Below, one piece after another: positions 25,074 to 35,524 of a stretch of DNA of 64,000 bases; the stretch's first letter is position 1; every line of letters starts with the position of its first letter. Where the stretch lies: positions 4,245,001 to 4,309,000 of the forward strand of contig NZ_CP132336.1 of assembly GCF_030758315.1 (NCBI RefSeq), given 5' to 3'. The notes under the pieces are model-generated. The model saw only the letters and a list, made by a program, of their open reading frames with translations. It had not been told where the DNA came from and ran no database searches. Both the position numbers and the translations under genes were made by a program. The DNA is from Pararhizobium sp. IMCC3301. Lineage in GTDB: Bacteria > Pseudomonadota > Alphaproteobacteria > Rhizobiales > GCA-2746425.

Positions 25074-25979
25074 ATGTCCCAGAAACTGTCTCATCTCAAA
25101 CGCCTCGAAGCTGAAGCGATTCATATCTTTCGCGAAGTCGCAGCCTCGTTTGAAAATCCTGTGATGCTGTATTCCATCGGTAAGGATTCCTCAGTGCTGC
25201 TGCATCTGGCGATGAAAGCCTTCTATCCGGCCAAACCGCCATTTCCGTTTCTGCATGTCGACACGACGTGGAAATTCCGCGAAATGATTGAATTTCGCGA
25301 TGAAACCGCAAAGCGCCTCGGCATCGAGCTGCTGGTGCATATCAATCAGGATGGCGTCGACCAGGGCATCAATCCGTTCGATCACGGCTCCAACACTCAT
25401 ACCCACATCATGAAAACCGCTGCACTGCGTCAGGCGCTGGATAAATACGGTTTTGATGCGGCTTTTGGCGGCGCGCGCCGCGACGAGGAGAAAAGCCGCG
25501 CCAAGGAGCGCATCTTCTCATTCCGCGACAGCCAGCATGGCTGGGACCCGAAAAACCAGCGCCCGGAAATGTGGAAGATCTTCAACACCCGTGTGGCGAA
25601 GGGGGAATCGATCCGCGTGTTTCCGATTTCCAACTGGACCGAACTGGATATCTGGCAATATATTCTGCTGGAGGACATTCCGATTGTGCCGCTGTACTTT
25701 GCCCGCCAGCGCCCGGTGGTCGAGCGCGACGGCATGCTGATCATGAAGGATGATGAGCGCATGCAGCTGAAGCCGGGTGAGAGCGCGCGCAATCAGCTGG
25801 TGCGTTTCCGCACCCTTGGCTGCTATCCGCTGACCGGTGCCATTGAATCCGATGCCGATACACTGGAAGCGATTGTCAGCGAAATGCTGGTCGCCCGCAC
25901 ATCGGAGCGGCAGGGCCGGCTGATCGACCGCGATGAAGCCGGTTCCATGGAGAAGAAAAAACGCGAGGGGTATTTCTGA
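25074..25979 (+). CDS. cysD: Sulfate adenylyltransferase subunit 2
   Basis: The 301-residue catalytic subunit of ATP sulfurylase, which makes adenosine 5'-phosphosulfate from ATP and sulfate with CysN. The PP-loop pyrophosphatase motif [12 protein letters not shown] lies near residue 34. [35 protein letters not shown] and the C-terminal EKKKREGYF are all family hallmarks. The stop overlaps the cysN start by one base (TGATG), so the two subunits are coupled and made in balance. Confidence 0.96.
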   Translation: MSQKLSHLKRLEAEAIHIFREVAASFENPVMLYSIGKDSSVLLHLAMKAFYPAKPPFPFLHVDTTWKFREMIEFRDETAKRLGIELLVHINQDGVDQGINPFDHGSNTHTHIMKTAALRQALDKYGFDAAFGGARRDEEKSRAKERIFSFRDSQHGWDPKNQRPEMWKIFNTRVAKGESIRVFPISNWTELDIWQYILLEDIPIVPLYFARQRPVVERDGMLIMKDDERMQLKPGESARNQLVRFRTLGCYPLTGAIESDADTLEAIVSEMLVARTSERQGRLIDRDEAGSMEKKKREGYF

Positions 25980-27874
25980 TGGACGGCCTTGCCACGCCCG
26001 CCGCTCTGAAATCGTTTCTGGCCGAACAGGAACAGAAAACCCTGCTGCGGTTTCTCACCTGCGGCTCGGTTGATGACGGCAAGTCCACCCTGATCGGCCG
26101 TCTGCTCTATGACACCAAGCTGATTTATGAAGATCAGCTGGCCACTCTGGAAAGCGAAAGCCGCAAATGGGGCACGGTCGGCGAAGACATTGATCTGGCA
26201 CTGCTGGTTGATGGCCTGGAAGCGGAGCGCGAGCAGGGCATCACCATCGATGTGGCCTATCGCTATTTTTCAACATCGCAACGCAAATTCATCGTCGCCG
26301 ATACGCCCGGTCATGAGCAATACACCAGAAACATGGCCACCGGCGCGTCGACGGCGGATGTTGCCGTGGTGCTGGTCGATGCGCGCAAGGGCATTCTCAC
26401 CCAGACCCGCCGCCACACTTTTATTGCCTCGCTGCTCGGCATTCGCCATGTCATTGTCGCGGTCAACAAGATTGATCTGGTCAATTATGATCGGTCCGTA
26501 TTTGACAGGATCGATGCGGATTTCCGCGCCATGTCGGCTGATATGGGCTTTGCCAGCATTACGCCGATCCCGTTGTCGGCGCGCTACGGCGACAATGTCA
26601 CAGCGCCCTCGCCGAATATGGACTGGTATAATGGCCCGACGCTGCTTGGACATCTGGAGACAGTGGAATTCGAATCTGAGCGCATTCAGGGGCCTTTCCG
26701 TTTTCCGGTGCAATATGTTGTGCGTCCCGATTTGAATTTCCGCGGCTTCGCCGGAACAATTGCCGCAGGCACGGTAAAACCCGGCGACACGGTGGTGGTC
26801 GCCAAATCGGGAAAAACCAGCAACATCAAACGCATCGTCACTATGGATGGTGATCTGGATGAAGCTGCTGAAGGCCAGGCGGTGACGCTGGTGCTGGAGG
26901 ACGAGATTGAAGTCTCGCGTGGCAACATGCTGGTCGCTCCGGAAGACCGCCCCGAGGTTGCCGACCAGTTTGCCGCGAATATCGTCTGGTTTGCCGAAGA
27001 CGCCATGCTGCCGGGTCGCCAGTTCATTCTGCGCACCGAAACCGACAGTTCCACCGTATCGATCAACGATCTGCGTCATCGCATCGATGTCAACAGCTTT
27101 GCCCATGAGGCGGCCAAAAGCCTGGAGCTCAACGAAGTCGGCTATTGCCATCTCTCCAGCCAGTCACCGATAGCCTTTGATGCTTATGCCAAAAACCGTG
27201 CGACCGGCGCTTTTGTCCTGATCGACCGGCTGACCAATGCCACTGTCGGTGCCGGCATGATCGTCCATGCCTTGCGCCGCGCTTCGAATGTTCACTGGCA
27301 GGCAATCGATGTCGACAAGAAAACCAGGAGCGACCAGAAGGGCCAGAAAGCCGTCGTTCTGTGGTTTACCGGCCTGTCCGGGTCCGGCAAGTCGACCATT
27401 GCCAATCTGCTGGAAAAGAAACTTTTGGCAGAAGGCCGTCACAGCACCATTCTGGACGGCGACAATGTACGTCACGGCCTCAACCGTGATCTTGGCTTTA
27501 CCGAAGAAGACAGGGTGGAGAACATCCGCCGCGTTGGCGAGGTTTCCCGATTGATGGTCGAGGCCGGACTGATTGCGCTGGTGTCGTTTATCTCGCCATT
27601 CAGAGCGGAACGGCAATTGGTCAGTGATATGTTGGAAGAGGGCGAATTCATCGAGATTTTCGTCGATACGCCGTTTGAAGAATGCGCGAGGCGCGATCCG
27701 AAAGGGCTTTATGCCAAGGCTTTGCGCGGCGAAATCAAGAATTTCACTGGCGTCGATTCGCCGTATGAAGCTCCCGAAAACCCGGATATTCATCTTGAAA
27801 CATCGGGCCGGACACCTGCTGAATTGCTCGACACGCTCGAAGAGGCTCTGCGCGCCAGAGGAATTATGGCATGA
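25979..27874 (+). CDS. cysNC: Sulfate adenylyltransferase subunit 1 / APS kinase fusion
   Basis: A 631-residue fusion. The N-terminal EF-Tu-like GTPase (CysN) shows G1 as GSVDDGKST near residue 31, G3 as DTPGHEQY and G4 as NKID; GTP hydrolysis drives APS formation by CysD. The C-terminal APS kinase (CysC) shows a P-loop [14 protein letters not shown] near residue 463, [15 protein letters not shown] and [21 protein letters not shown]. Together with CysD it makes PAPS. Such CysN-CysC fusions (NodQ-like) are common in Rhizobiales and often supply sulfotransferases. It overlaps cysQ by four bases. Confidence 0.96.
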   Translation: MDGLATPAALKSFLAEQEQKTLLRFLTCGSVDDGKSTLIGRLLYDTKLIYEDQLATLESESRKWGTVGEDIDLALLVDGLEAEREQGITIDVAYRYFSTSQRKFIVADTPGHEQYTRNMATGASTADVAVVLVDARKGILTQTRRHTFIASLLGIRHVIVAVNKIDLVNYDRSVFDRIDADFRAMSADMGFASITPIPLSARYGDNVTAPSPNMDWYNGPTLLGHLETVEFESERIQGPFRFPVQYVVRPDLNFRGFAGTIAAGTVKPGDTVVVAKSGKTSNIKRIVTMDGDLDEAAEGQAVTLVLEDEIEVSRGNMLVAPEDRPEVADQFAANIVWFAEDAMLPGRQFILRTETDSSTVSINDLRHRIDVNSFAHEAAKSLELNEVGYCHLSSQSPIAFDAYAKNRATGAFVLIDRLTNATVGAGMIVHALRRASNVHWQAIDVDKKTRSDQKGQKAVVLWFTGLSGSGKSTIANLLEKKLLAEGRHSTILDGDNVRHGLNRDLGFTEEDRVENIRRVGEVSRLMVEAGLIALVSFISPFRAERQLVSDMLEEGEFIEIFVDTPFEECARRDPKGLYAKALRGEIKNFTGVDSPYEAPENPDIHLETSGRTPAELLDTLEEALRARGIMA

Positions 27875-28698
27875 CGGGTAAACAGCAGGAAAAACTCGGC
27901 GAAGCGGCGCTGGCATCCATGATCGGCATGTTTGAAGAGCTGGCTCTGAAGGCCGGAGCGGCCATCATGCCATTCTACGAAGATGGCTGCGAGACGCAGA
28001 TCAAGCAGGACAATTCTCCGGTGACCGCCGCTGACCACGCCGCTGAAGAAATCATTCTGGCCGGATTGCGCGCGGCCTATCCCGATATTCCGGTGGTCGC
28101 CGAAGAGGAAGTCTGTGCCGGGCACATGACGGCAACGGTCGGCCAGCGGTTTTTCCTGGTTGATCCGTTGGATGGCACGCGCGAATTCATCAATCAGCGC
28201 TCTGACTTTACCGTCAACATTGCTCTTATCGAGGATGGTCAGCCGGTCGCGGGCACCGTCTATGCACCGGTGCGCGGCGCGATGTATTCCGGATTTGGCA
28301 CAACAGCAACCGAAACCGAGGTGGTACAAGGCCGCATTGGCCGGAAGGTCGCTGTAAAAGTCAGTGGCAAAGCCAGACCGGAAATTGCCGTCGCCAGCCG
28401 CTCACACCGAACCGAAGAAACCGACGCTTTTCTGAAATCCTGTCACATCACGGACTGCGTTTCGGTCGGTTCATCTCTCAAATTCTGCCTTCTGGCGAAA
28501 GGCGATGCCGATATCTACCCGCGCTTTGGCCGCACCATGGAGTGGGATACTGCGGCTGGTGATGCCGTGCTGCGCGCTGCAGGCGGATCGACAACCTGCG
28601 CCGACGGCTCGGCCTTTGCCTATGGCAAACAGCAGCAGAGCCATGATGAGCCCTTTGCCAACCCCTTCTTTATCTCCATGGGCCACCGCCAGAGTTAA
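27871..28698 (+). CDS. cysQ: 3'(2'),5'-bisphosphate nucleotidase
   Basis: A 275-residue member of the inositol-monophosphatase superfamily. Metal-binding motifs are visible: EEE near residue 73 ([10 protein letters not shown]), [22 protein letters not shown] near 96, and the C-terminal [16 protein letters not shown]. CysQ hydrolyses PAP, the by-product of sulfotransferase and PAPS reductase reactions, to AMP, relieving inhibition. The four-base overlap with cysNC makes a complete PAPS supply and PAP disposal operon. Confidence 0.95.
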   Translation: MTGKQQEKLGEAALASMIGMFEELALKAGAAIMPFYEDGCETQIKQDNSPVTAADHAAEEIILAGLRAAYPDIPVVAEEEVCAGHMTATVGQRFFLVDPLDGTREFINQRSDFTVNIALIEDGQPVAGTVYAPVRGAMYSGFGTTATETEVVQGRIGRKVAVKVSGKARPEIAVASRSHRTEETDAFLKSCHITDCVSVGSSLKFCLLAKGDADIYPRFGRTMEWDTAAGDAVLRAAGGSTTCADGSAFAYGKQQQSHDEPFANPFFISMGHRQS

Positions 28699-28860
28699 TA
28701 GTCTCGCAAGCGATTGCGGGGCTGTTGCATCCGAAACCGGGCCGGCAAATCGCCCTGCCGGAGACGTGGCAGTTGACGAACGGCGTGCGATGTTCAATCC
28801 TCTGGTGTTGATACGGTGCTGTCGGCGATGTTTCACTGTTTTAAGGGGATTTAGGCTGTG

Positions 28861-28965
28861 ATGGGATTTACATTTGGAACCTGGATTCTGGCGCTGATTT
28901 TTTTGGCGGCCGGATATTACGCTGGTTGGACCACACGTCCGCAATCACCTGACAGGAAGGGATAG
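28861..28965 (+). CDS. Small single-pass membrane protein (34 residues)
   Basis: A short frame starting MGFTFGTWILALIFLAAGYY and ending RPQSPDRKG. It has one hydrophobic helix, a small-residue AGYYAGW motif and a charged C-terminal tail. It stops five bases before the next gene, whose ribosome site AGGAG overlaps its stop. That spacing and the gene-like composition suggest a real small membrane protein cotranslated with its neighbour. Function unknown. Confidence 0.45.
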   Translation: MGFTFGTWILALIFLAAGYYAGWTTRPQSPDRKG

Positions 28966-28970
28966 GAGCC

Positions 28971-29567
28971 ATGTTCTCGATTTCGGCGATACTGCTCTAT
29001 ATTCTGTTTTTTGTCATTGGCTGGCTGGTTGCCCGCTGGTGGTGGTCAAAGAAACAGGCAGAGCAGGGCGGGGCGACCGCTTCAGCAACATCATCTGCAC
29101 ACACCGCCTCCGGGTCCGCTGCAAGCGCTCCGAGCCGGACGACACCTGCCAAACCGGCCGGCACAACCGCTTCAACAGCGAAAGTAGAGCCGGATAAAAC
29201 GATGCCGGGTAAAGCTGCGCCGGTCGCGGCCAGCACTGTTGCAACGCCCAGCCCGGCCAAACCGGCAAAACCGGCAAAGCCGGTTGCAGCTAAAGACCCT
29301 GGCAAGCCGGAACGTCTGGACGGTCCGCGCGATGGCACAGCTGACGATCTGAAACGCATCAGGGGAGTTGGGCCTTCCAACGAGAAAAAACTCAATGCTT
29401 TCGGCATCTATCATTTTGACCAGATCGGCAACTGGACCTCGGCCCAGGCTGAGTGGATCGGCAAGGAATTGTCGTTTCCGGGCCGCATTGAACGGGAAGA
29501 CTGGATTGAGCAGGCCAAGGTTCTGGCCTCCGGCGGCGATACGGAATTTTCCAAGCGCACGGTCTGA
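28971..29567 (+). CDS. Membrane-anchored protein with helix-hairpin-helix-like C-terminus
   Basis: A 198-residue protein with one N-terminal membrane helix (AILLYILFFVIGWLVARWWW), a long low-complexity linker rich in alanine, proline, serine and threonine (about residues 30-115), and a conserved C-terminal domain of about 75 residues. The latter contains DDLKRIRGVGPSNEKKLNAF and YHFDQIGNWTSAQAEWIGKE, a helix-hairpin-helix type fold found at the ends of many alphaproteobacterial membrane proteins. AGGAG precedes the ATG. A nucleic-acid or protein-binding role at the membrane is possible but unproven. Confidence 0.75.
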   Translation: MFSISAILLYILFFVIGWLVARWWWSKKQAEQGGATASATSSAHTASGSAASAPSRTTPAKPAGTTASTAKVEPDKTMPGKAAPVAASTVATPSPAKPAKPAKPVAAKDPGKPERLDGPRDGTADDLKRIRGVGPSNEKKLNAFGIYHFDQIGNWTSAQAEWIGKELSFPGRIEREDWIEQAKVLASGGDTEFSKRTV

Positions 29568-29649
29568 AACGGGTCACAATCATCTAATTGGCATGTCCCG
29601 GCCCGGGCATCTCAGTGGCATACCCCGGGACGGGCTGGCCAAGGCTGGA

Positions 29650-30648
29650 TCAGTCCTGGCTTGCCAGTGTTTCAGCGCGATTGAGATGCTGCAGAATCGC
29701 GTTCTGGGTGCTGCTGTCCCATAACAGCGGAGCGTGCCCTTCGCTCTTGATAGTTTTTGCCACCATTGCCGGGTGGGCTTTTTTCATCTGATCCACCGTT
29801 TCCCGCGTCAGGATATCGGACCGCTCGCCACGCAACACCAAGGTTGGCAAATGTTTTAGAGCGGCGAATTGCGGCCACACTGTCGGCAGCGGCAGGCTGA
29901 GATCCAGATAGTCGAAACTTTTCAGCAAGCGTTTGTCATAATCCGGCTCGGCACGCTTCTTGCCCTGCACGTAAAGTTGCCGCGCCAGCTTCAGCCAGCC
30001 GTCAGCATCAAGCGCTGGAAACTGCCGGTGGTGCACCGTCTGCATATAGGCCGCAGCTTCCTCGATTGTGTCCTGCGGTTTCATATTGTCGGAATAGGAT
30101 TTGATTCGCGCCAGACCGCTTGCTTCCACAACCGGACCGATATCATTCAGGACCACCGATTTCATGATGCCGGGCCGCATCGCCGTCAGCGCGAACAAAA
30201 TGAGGCCGCCACGCGATGTACCGATGAAATGGGCATGCTCGACGTTCAATCGCGCCAGCGTTGTGAGCAGGTCATTGGCCTCCTGCTCGATTGTGTAATT
30301 GCGCCAGTCCGGATCCGGTTGCGACAGGCCACGGCCCCGGTAATCAACCGAAATCACCTTGCGGGCAGGACTGGCCTCAATGCTCAGAAAGGTTGCAATG
30401 TCGTGAAAGTCCTTGGCGTTCCGCGTCAGACCGGGCAGGCACACCACCGGGATATTTGCATGGCCTTCGCCATACACTCTGACATGAAGTTCTATCCCGT
30501 CCTGAGCGTGGAGAAACACATCACGCCATTCCGAAGCAGATGCGCCGGGCACATCAGATATGGCGGCAGCCCTGTCGTTCCCGGCATCAGTATCGTCAGG
30601 GCGCGCATCTTCCTGCGCGCCTGCGTCGCCGTCATCCACATCCGCCAT
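29650..30648 (-). CDS. Alpha/beta hydrolase
   Basis: A 332-residue alpha/beta-hydrolase-fold protein. The acidic low-complexity N-terminus (about 40 residues, rich in D and A) precedes the core. VVCLPGLTRNAKDF forms the oxyanion region, VDYRGRGLSQPD follows strand four, and the nucleophile elbow GTSRGG lies near residue 144. The acid and histidine are likely in VLRGERSDILT and SEGHAPLL. The gene begins four bases after the lytic transglycosylase stop and probably shares its transcript. Substrate unknown; an esterase or C-C hydrolase role is possible. Confidence 0.85.
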   Translation of the reverse strand: MADVDDGDAGAQEDARPDDTDAGNDRAAAISDVPGASASEWRDVFLHAQDGIELHVRVYGEGHANIPVVCLPGLTRNAKDFHDIATFLSIEASPARKVISVDYRGRGLSQPDPDWRNYTIEQEANDLLTTLARLNVEHAHFIGTSRGGLILFALTAMRPGIMKSVVLNDIGPVVEASGLARIKSYSDNMKPQDTIEEAAAYMQTVHHRQFPALDADGWLKLARQLYVQGKKRAEPDYDKRLLKSFDYLDLSLPLPTVWPQFAALKHLPTLVLRGERSDILTRETVDQMKKAHPAMVAKTIKSEGHAPLLWDSSTQNAILQHLNRAETLASQD

Positions 30649-30652
30649 ACAA

Positions 30653-32812
30653 TTATCCGCCCCGGCGCAGATCTTTGGCGAGGCTCAGTCTGCCTTCGCG
30701 CAGTCTGGCCTGATAGACCTGTGTGTTTTCCATGATTTTCTGCACATAGGCCCGCGTTTCGGTAAAGGGGATCGTCTCTATCCAGTCGACAATGTCGTCA
30801 ACCTGCATTTTGCGTGGATCGCCATAGGCTTTCATCCATCTGCGCACGCGTGTACCGCCAGCGTTGTAGCCGGCAAATGTCATGATCAGAGAGCCATTAT
30901 ATTCCGCCAGCAATTGTTCCAGATAGGCCGCGCCCAAAGTTGCGTTATAGGCCGGATCGCTGGTCAGCCGCGCCTGGGAATATTTCAGTTTCAGGTTGCG
31001 CGAGACTTCTTTCGCGGTTGCCGGCATCAGCTGCAGCAATCCGCGCGCGCCCGCACCGCTGACAGCCGTTGGATTGAAGCCGCTTTCCTGGCGGGCGATG
31101 GAATAGACCAGCGCCTTGCCGACCGTGCGTGGCACCTGTGTTTTTGTAGGTATTGCCGCCACCGGGAACGCTAACATATGCAGTTCATGGCCTTCATCCT
31201 CGGCCAGCCGGCCGATCTGCAGGGCAAGCCTGTGCTGCTTGGTCCTCTCGGCAAATTGCGCCAGCAATACGATTTCTGCCGGATCTGTCAGGGTCTGCGC
31301 CAGAGACCGGGCAAAGGTTCCGGCCAGGTCTTCCCGCCCGATATTCATCAACCGGCTGATCGCCTTGATCGGGATGCGGGACTGATAGCGTTGCAGGACT
31401 TCCTGGGTGATTTTTGGATTGTCCGCCAGGGACAGGCTCGCGCTGCCAATCTTTTCATTGGCCAACTGGCCATAGAATACCGTGGGATAACGCGCTGCCC
31501 GTTGGAAATTCTGCCTGGCCTGCGCCGTATCACCCATGGCCTCATCGGCACGGCCCATCCAGTAATAGGCCTTTGCGATGCTGCGCGGTTTGGTGGCAAT
31601 TTTGGCAATATTCTCAAAATGCGGTTTGGCGAGTTTGGGCTTCTTCAAAAACCGCAAGGCATACCATCCGGCATGAAACTGAGCTTCTGCCACTGTGGCA
31701 GGCGAACCGCCACGATGAACGGCAGCAATATCGTAGGCCTGCTGGAAACGACCCAGTTCCATCATTTCCCGCGACGCCAGCCGCCGTTCGACCCACCATT
31801 CATCCGGATCGACCAGCAACTCCGGATCCGATGGCGCTGTTTGCAGAAGCGCGGCTGAATCCCGCGGATTGTTGGTACGCCGCAGATGCTGGACCTTGGC
31901 AAAAATATAACCGGGATCCTTGCGCAGATTTGCAGGCACCTGTTTCAGGCTTTCCGCAGCCTTTGTTCGGCGAATAACCGCCTGGCGGGCTTTGGCCAGA
32001 ACCACATAATCCTTGCTGACAAGTCCGGCGACCCGCAGAGCTTCGGAAGTCAACTCGCGGTAGAGCAGCATGTCGGTGCGCCATTTGTGGTCGCTTTCCC
32101 GCAGGATGCTCTTGAATTTAGTCGTGATTTCCTTCTCAAATGAAGATGACAGCCGGCTTGTCCTCCAAAGCTCCCGCACCAGACTGGCGGCTTCACTGGT
32201 CCGGTTCGCAGCCATCAGGGATTCAGATTTCTGGATAATGCCCTGAATTGAAATCGGATTGACATTTCCATACACCGACAGAACCAGATTGCTTCCCAGC
32301 TTCTGCCGCGCCAGAGCCTCTTCAGCCCGTCTGGTCATGGTAGATTGCAAAGGAAAATCACTGTACTGGGTCTGGAATTCCACAATCATGTCATACGGTA
32401 TCAGGGGATCTCCGGACCGTATCAGACGCCAGGTCAGAATAGCCTTGTCCACCGGATCACTCATGCCGGCGCGTACGGCCAGGGCATCGAGAATGTCATT
32501 CTTGTCGACGGCCTCCAGCGCATCTTTCAACTTGCCCTTGCGGGCGGCCACTTTCGGCAACTCGGATGCGATGTCCGGAAGATAGGACAACAGTGATTTG
32601 GGTGCATCCGCCGGTCGCGGCTTGGGCAGCGGTATTTTGGAACTTGTAATCAGGCTGGCAATTGTATCCGCCTGAGGCGCGGCGCTGGACGCAGAACTGT
32701 GCACTGTCACCAAGGATAACAGTAACAGCGATACAAGTCGCAAAGGATGCACAGGGAAGCGTTTCGACGCAGAGTGAATCGAGTGTTCTGAAGCCGTACG
32801 GTGATACATTGG
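30653..32812 (-). CDS. slt: Soluble lytic murein transglycosylase
   Basis: A periplasmic peptidoglycan-cleaving enzyme of 719 residues. A signal segment (VHPLRLVSLLLLSLVTVHSS) lies near the N-terminus. A long helical superhelix follows, and the C-terminal SLT domain has the catalytic glutamate in SIARQESGFNPTAVSGAGAR near residue 573, then GLLQLMPATAKEV and YNATLGAAYLEQLL and FAGYNAGGTRV. It makes 1,6-anhydromuropeptides during wall turnover. I chose the ATG at 32812 because it begins right before the signal peptide; a TTG 27 codons upstream is the alternative. Confidence 0.9.
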   Translation of the reverse strand, partial: PMYHRTASEHSIHSASKRFPVHPLRLVSLLLLSLVTVHSSASSAAPQADTIASLITSSKIPLPKPRPADAPKSLLSYLPDIASELPKVAARKGKLKDALEAVDKNDILDALAVRAGMSDPVDKAILTWRLIRSGDPLIPYDMIVEFQTQYSDFPLQSTMTRRAEEALARQKLGSNLVLSVYGNVNPISIQGIIQKSESLMAANRTSEAASLVRELWRTSRLSSSFEKEITTKFKSILRESDHKWRTDMLLYRELTSEALRVAGLVSKDYVVLAKARQAVIRRTKAAESLKQVPANLRKDPGYIFAKVQHLRRTNNPRDSAALLQTAPSDPELLVDPDEWWVERRLASREMMELGRFQQAYDIAAVHRGGSPATVAEAQFHAGWYALRFLKKPKLAKPHFENIAKIATKPRSIAKAYYWMGRADEAMGDTAQARQNFQRAARYPTVFYGQLANEKIGSASLSLADNPKITQEVLQRYQSRIPIKAISRLMNIGREDLAGTFARSLAQTLTDPAEIVLLAQFAERTKQHRLALQIGRLAEDEGHELHMLAFPVAAIPTKTQVPRTVGKALVYSIARQESGFNPTAVSGAGARGLLQLMPATAKEVSRNLKLKYSQARLTSDPAYNATLGAAYLEQLLAEYNGSLIMTFAGYNAGGTRVRRWMKAYGDPRKMQVDDIVDWIETIPFTETRAYVQKIMENTQVYQARLREGRLSLAKDLRRGG

Positions 32813-33064
32813 CGCTAGAGCCCTTTTCAACGAAAGATTCTGTGTGGTTGATTGTAGCTGAAAATTGTTAACCGAGGCTTTGAAACCAGACAATTGGGGT
32901 AAATTTCTGTCATTTGCAGCACAAAGTTACGCTTGTGTGGCGTGTTTGCGACGCTTGCACTGTTCCTAAGCGCTTGAAGAAACAGGATCGCCCCTCTATG
33001 GTCCCGTTCACTTTCAGACCATGACAAGCCGGTTTCTTCATCAGGGCCGCATCCAACAACGGAA

Positions 33065-33949
33065 ATGACCATGTTTAAAGGCTCAATGACAGCGCTCGTG
33101 ACTCCATTTTCTCCAGGTGGAGCATTGGATGAAAAGGGCCTGGAGCGCCTCGTCAATTGGCAGATCGATCAGGGCACACATGGTCTGGTGCCGGTGGGAA
33201 CAACCGGGGAGTCGCCGACCCTTACTCATGCCGAGCACAAGCGGGTAGTAACTCAGACTGTTGCGTTGGCCGACCGCCGCGTTCCAGTGATTGCCGGTGC
33301 CGGGTCCAACAATACTGTCGAAGCCATCGATTTTGCCCAACATGCGCAAAGTGCAGGTGCCGATGCGGTTCTTGTGGTGACGCCGTATTACAACAAGCCC
33401 AGCCAGGAAGGACTTTACCAGCACTTCAAGGCGATCAATGATGCGATCAACATTCCGATCATCATTTATAATATTCCGCCGCGCAGCGTGGTGGATATGT
33501 CGGTAGAGACCATGAAGCGCCTGTTCGACGGATGCGCCAATATTGTCGGGGTCAAGGACGCCACCGCAAATGTCACACGCGTCAGCGATCAGCGTCTTGC
33601 GATGGGTGACAAATTCCTTCAATTGTCCGGAGAAGACGGCTCCGCCATCGGCTATATGGCCCATGGCGGACATGGCTGCATTTCAGTTGCCTCGAATGTT
33701 GCCCCCGCTTTATGTGCACAATTTCAGGACGCCTGTCTGGCAGGGGATTATGCCCGCGCGCTGGAGCTTCAGGATAAATTATACCCGCTGCATAAAGCCC
33801 TCTTTATCGAACCCAATCCTGCGCCTAGCAAATACGCCTTGTCGCTCCTAGATATATGCGGCGAGGACTTGCGTCTGCCCATGGTGCCCGCATCCGAAAA
33901 CACCCGAGCTGAAATCCGCTCTGCAATGCAACACGCCGGATTGCTGTAG
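33065..33949 (+). CDS. dapA: 4-hydroxy-tetrahydrodipicolinate synthase
   Basis: A 294-residue class I aldolase-type barrel. It condenses pyruvate with aspartate semialdehyde in lysine and diaminopimelate synthesis. Signatures include [14 protein letters not shown], the tyrosine in [17 protein letters not shown], the catalytic triad tyrosine in YNIPPRS, and the Schiff-base lysine in [13 protein letters not shown]. The start ATGACCATG offers two adjacent choices. smpB follows 25 bases later, an arrangement widespread in Rhizobiales. Confidence 0.95.
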   Translation: MTMFKGSMTALVTPFSPGGALDEKGLERLVNWQIDQGTHGLVPVGTTGESPTLTHAEHKRVVTQTVALADRRVPVIAGAGSNNTVEAIDFAQHAQSAGADAVLVVTPYYNKPSQEGLYQHFKAINDAINIPIIIYNIPPRSVVDMSVETMKRLFDGCANIVGVKDATANVTRVSDQRLAMGDKFLQLSGEDGSAIGYMAHGGHGCISVASNVAPALCAQFQDACLAGDYARALELQDKLYPLHKALFIEPNPAPSKYALSLLDICGEDLRLPMVPASENTRAEIRSAMQHAGLL

Positions 33950-33974
33950 CCCCAAAGACTGGAAGAATGTTGCC

Positions 33975-34454
33975 GTGAGTGCCAAACAGGCTGAAAAGCC
34001 AAAGCGCAATATCATTGCCGACAACCGCCGGGCGCGGTTTGATTATGCAATCGGTGATGTGGTCGAAGCCGGCATCATGCTTCTGGGAACAGAAGTCAAA
34101 GCGCTGCGCAATGGCCGCGCCAATCTTCAGGAATCCTATGCCGGGCCGAATGGCAACGAGCTGTTTCTGTTCAACTTCCATATTCCCGAATATACCGAAG
34201 GCAACCGCAACAATCATGAACCGCGGCGGCCGCGAAAGCTGCTGATGAGCCGGCGCGAAATCAACCGGATGCTGAACGGAATTCAGCGCGAGGGCATGAC
34301 CATTGTGCCGCTCAAAACCTATTTCAACGAACGTGGTCTGGTCAAAGTCGAGCTGGCATTGGCAAAAGGCAAGAAAAGCCACGACAAGCGCGAAACCGAG
34401 AAACAACGTGACTGGAATCGGGAAAAAAGCCGGTTACTGAAGAATTACGGTTGA
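33975..34454 (+). CDS. smpB: SsrA-binding protein SmpB
   Basis: A 159-residue trans-translation factor that delivers tmRNA to stalled ribosomes. Family features are [39 protein letters not shown], the [15 protein letters not shown] segment and the basic C-terminal tail [19 protein letters not shown], which senses the empty mRNA channel. It starts at GTG. The tmRNA gene itself is not in this window. Confidence 0.95.
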   Translation: MSAKQAEKPKRNIIADNRRARFDYAIGDVVEAGIMLLGTEVKALRNGRANLQESYAGPNGNELFLFNFHIPEYTEGNRNNHEPRRPRKLLMSRREINRMLNGIQREGMTIVPLKTYFNERGLVKVELALAKGKKSHDKRETEKQRDWNREKSRLLKNYG

Positions 34455-34499
34455 AGCTGGTTTATCCGGCAAATTGCCATTGCCTGTTGCTGTTTCCGG

Positions 34500-35171
34500 T
34501 CAACTGCCCCTGTCGACGAGATCGCGAATATCCTGAAACACAGCTTCAAACATCTCTGGCGTCAGCCGCCGTGTATTCGTGTTGTAACGCGAGCAGTGAT
34601 AGCTGTCGACGAGCGTGAACGAACGGGACTGCCACTGCGGCAAGTTGTGAATCGCACCATGACTGAACGGATAGGCCGCCAGCCGTAGGCCCATCATCCG
34701 CAAAAAGGTTTCATGGGCAATACGGCCAAGCGCCATTACGATCTGAATGGATCTATCTGCATGCAGCGTGTTCTGCAGAAACGGCCTGCAGGCATTGATT
34801 TCCGCACCCACCGGCTTGTTGTCCGGCGGCACGCAACGCACCGCATTTGTGATGGCGGTATCGATCAGTGTCAGACCATCATCAACCCGCGCCTGATAGT
34901 CACCGCTGGCAAATCCGAATTTTTTCAAAGTCGCGTAGAGAAGATCTCCCGCATAATCTCCCGTGAAGGGCCGTCCGGTGGCATTCGCGCCTCTGATTCC
35001 CGGCGCCAGACCCAGGATCAGCAGCCGCGGCTCGGCTGCGCTGAAGGTCGCAACCGGCGCATTGTGCCATTGCGGATGCGCGGCGCGCCATTTCTCGCGA
35101 AATTCCACCAGCCGGGGGCATCGCGGGCAGTCACGCTCAGGGTCTGTCGCAGTGTTCGGATCGGCAATCAT
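34500..35171 (-). CDS. Family 5 uracil-DNA glycosylase (UDGb type)
   Basis: A 223-residue base-excision repair enzyme. An N-terminal pair of cysteines (CPRCPRL) belongs to the iron-sulfur site typical of family 4/5 enzymes. Motif 1, GLAPGIRGANATGRPFTGD, and the C-terminal motif DSYHCSRYNTNTRRL identify the UDGb (family 5) group, which lacks the usual catalytic Asp/Asn and removes uracil and other deaminated bases. A GTG nine codons upstream lies immediately before an AGGAG-like stretch, so the start at 35171 is uncertain by a few codons. It is convergent with smpB. Confidence 0.88.
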   Translation of the reverse strand: MIADPNTATDPERDCPRCPRLVEFREKWRAAHPQWHNAPVATFSAAEPRLLILGLAPGIRGANATGRPFTGDYAGDLLYATLKKFGFASGDYQARVDDGLTLIDTAITNAVRCVPPDNKPVGAEINACRPFLQNTLHADRSIQIVMALGRIAHETFLRMMGLRLAAYPFSHGAIHNLPQWQSRSFTLVDSYHCSRYNTNTRRLTPEMFEAVFQDIRDLVDRGS

Positions 35172-35524
35172 GATGGACAGGGCGGCTCCTCGTGACACAT
35201 AGGGACCCGGAAAGCGGCTCTCTGTTGATATTGCTATCGGTATCGCGTCGGCGGTAGGTCTTCAAGACCCGACTTCAAATTGCTTTCCGGTCAGTGCCGG
35301 TTAGCTAGGACTGCCTGGCTCGGACGGCAACCTACATGGACAGTCTGTCTTTGATCTTGCACCGCCGGGATGTCTCGACCAGATTTTTCGCCGCTTTCGG
35401 GACACGATTACATTCTTTATTGGCCAGGCAAACATCTTGAAAGACTTGCGCCACATCAACATGCCTTGCAATTGACATACAGGGCGCGTATATCGGCGTT
35501 TAATTCCCATACAAGGAGTATATC
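35172..35524. other. Intergenic region upstream of rpoZ
   Basis: About 350 bases with no recognised gene. Close to rpoZ, TTGCAA (35466-35471) and TATATC (35489-35494) are 17 bases apart and could be the -35 and -10 boxes of the rpoZ promoter; CAAGGAG before the ATG is the ribosome site. Several short inverted repeats at 35250-35360 could be leader structure. Confidence 0.4.
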
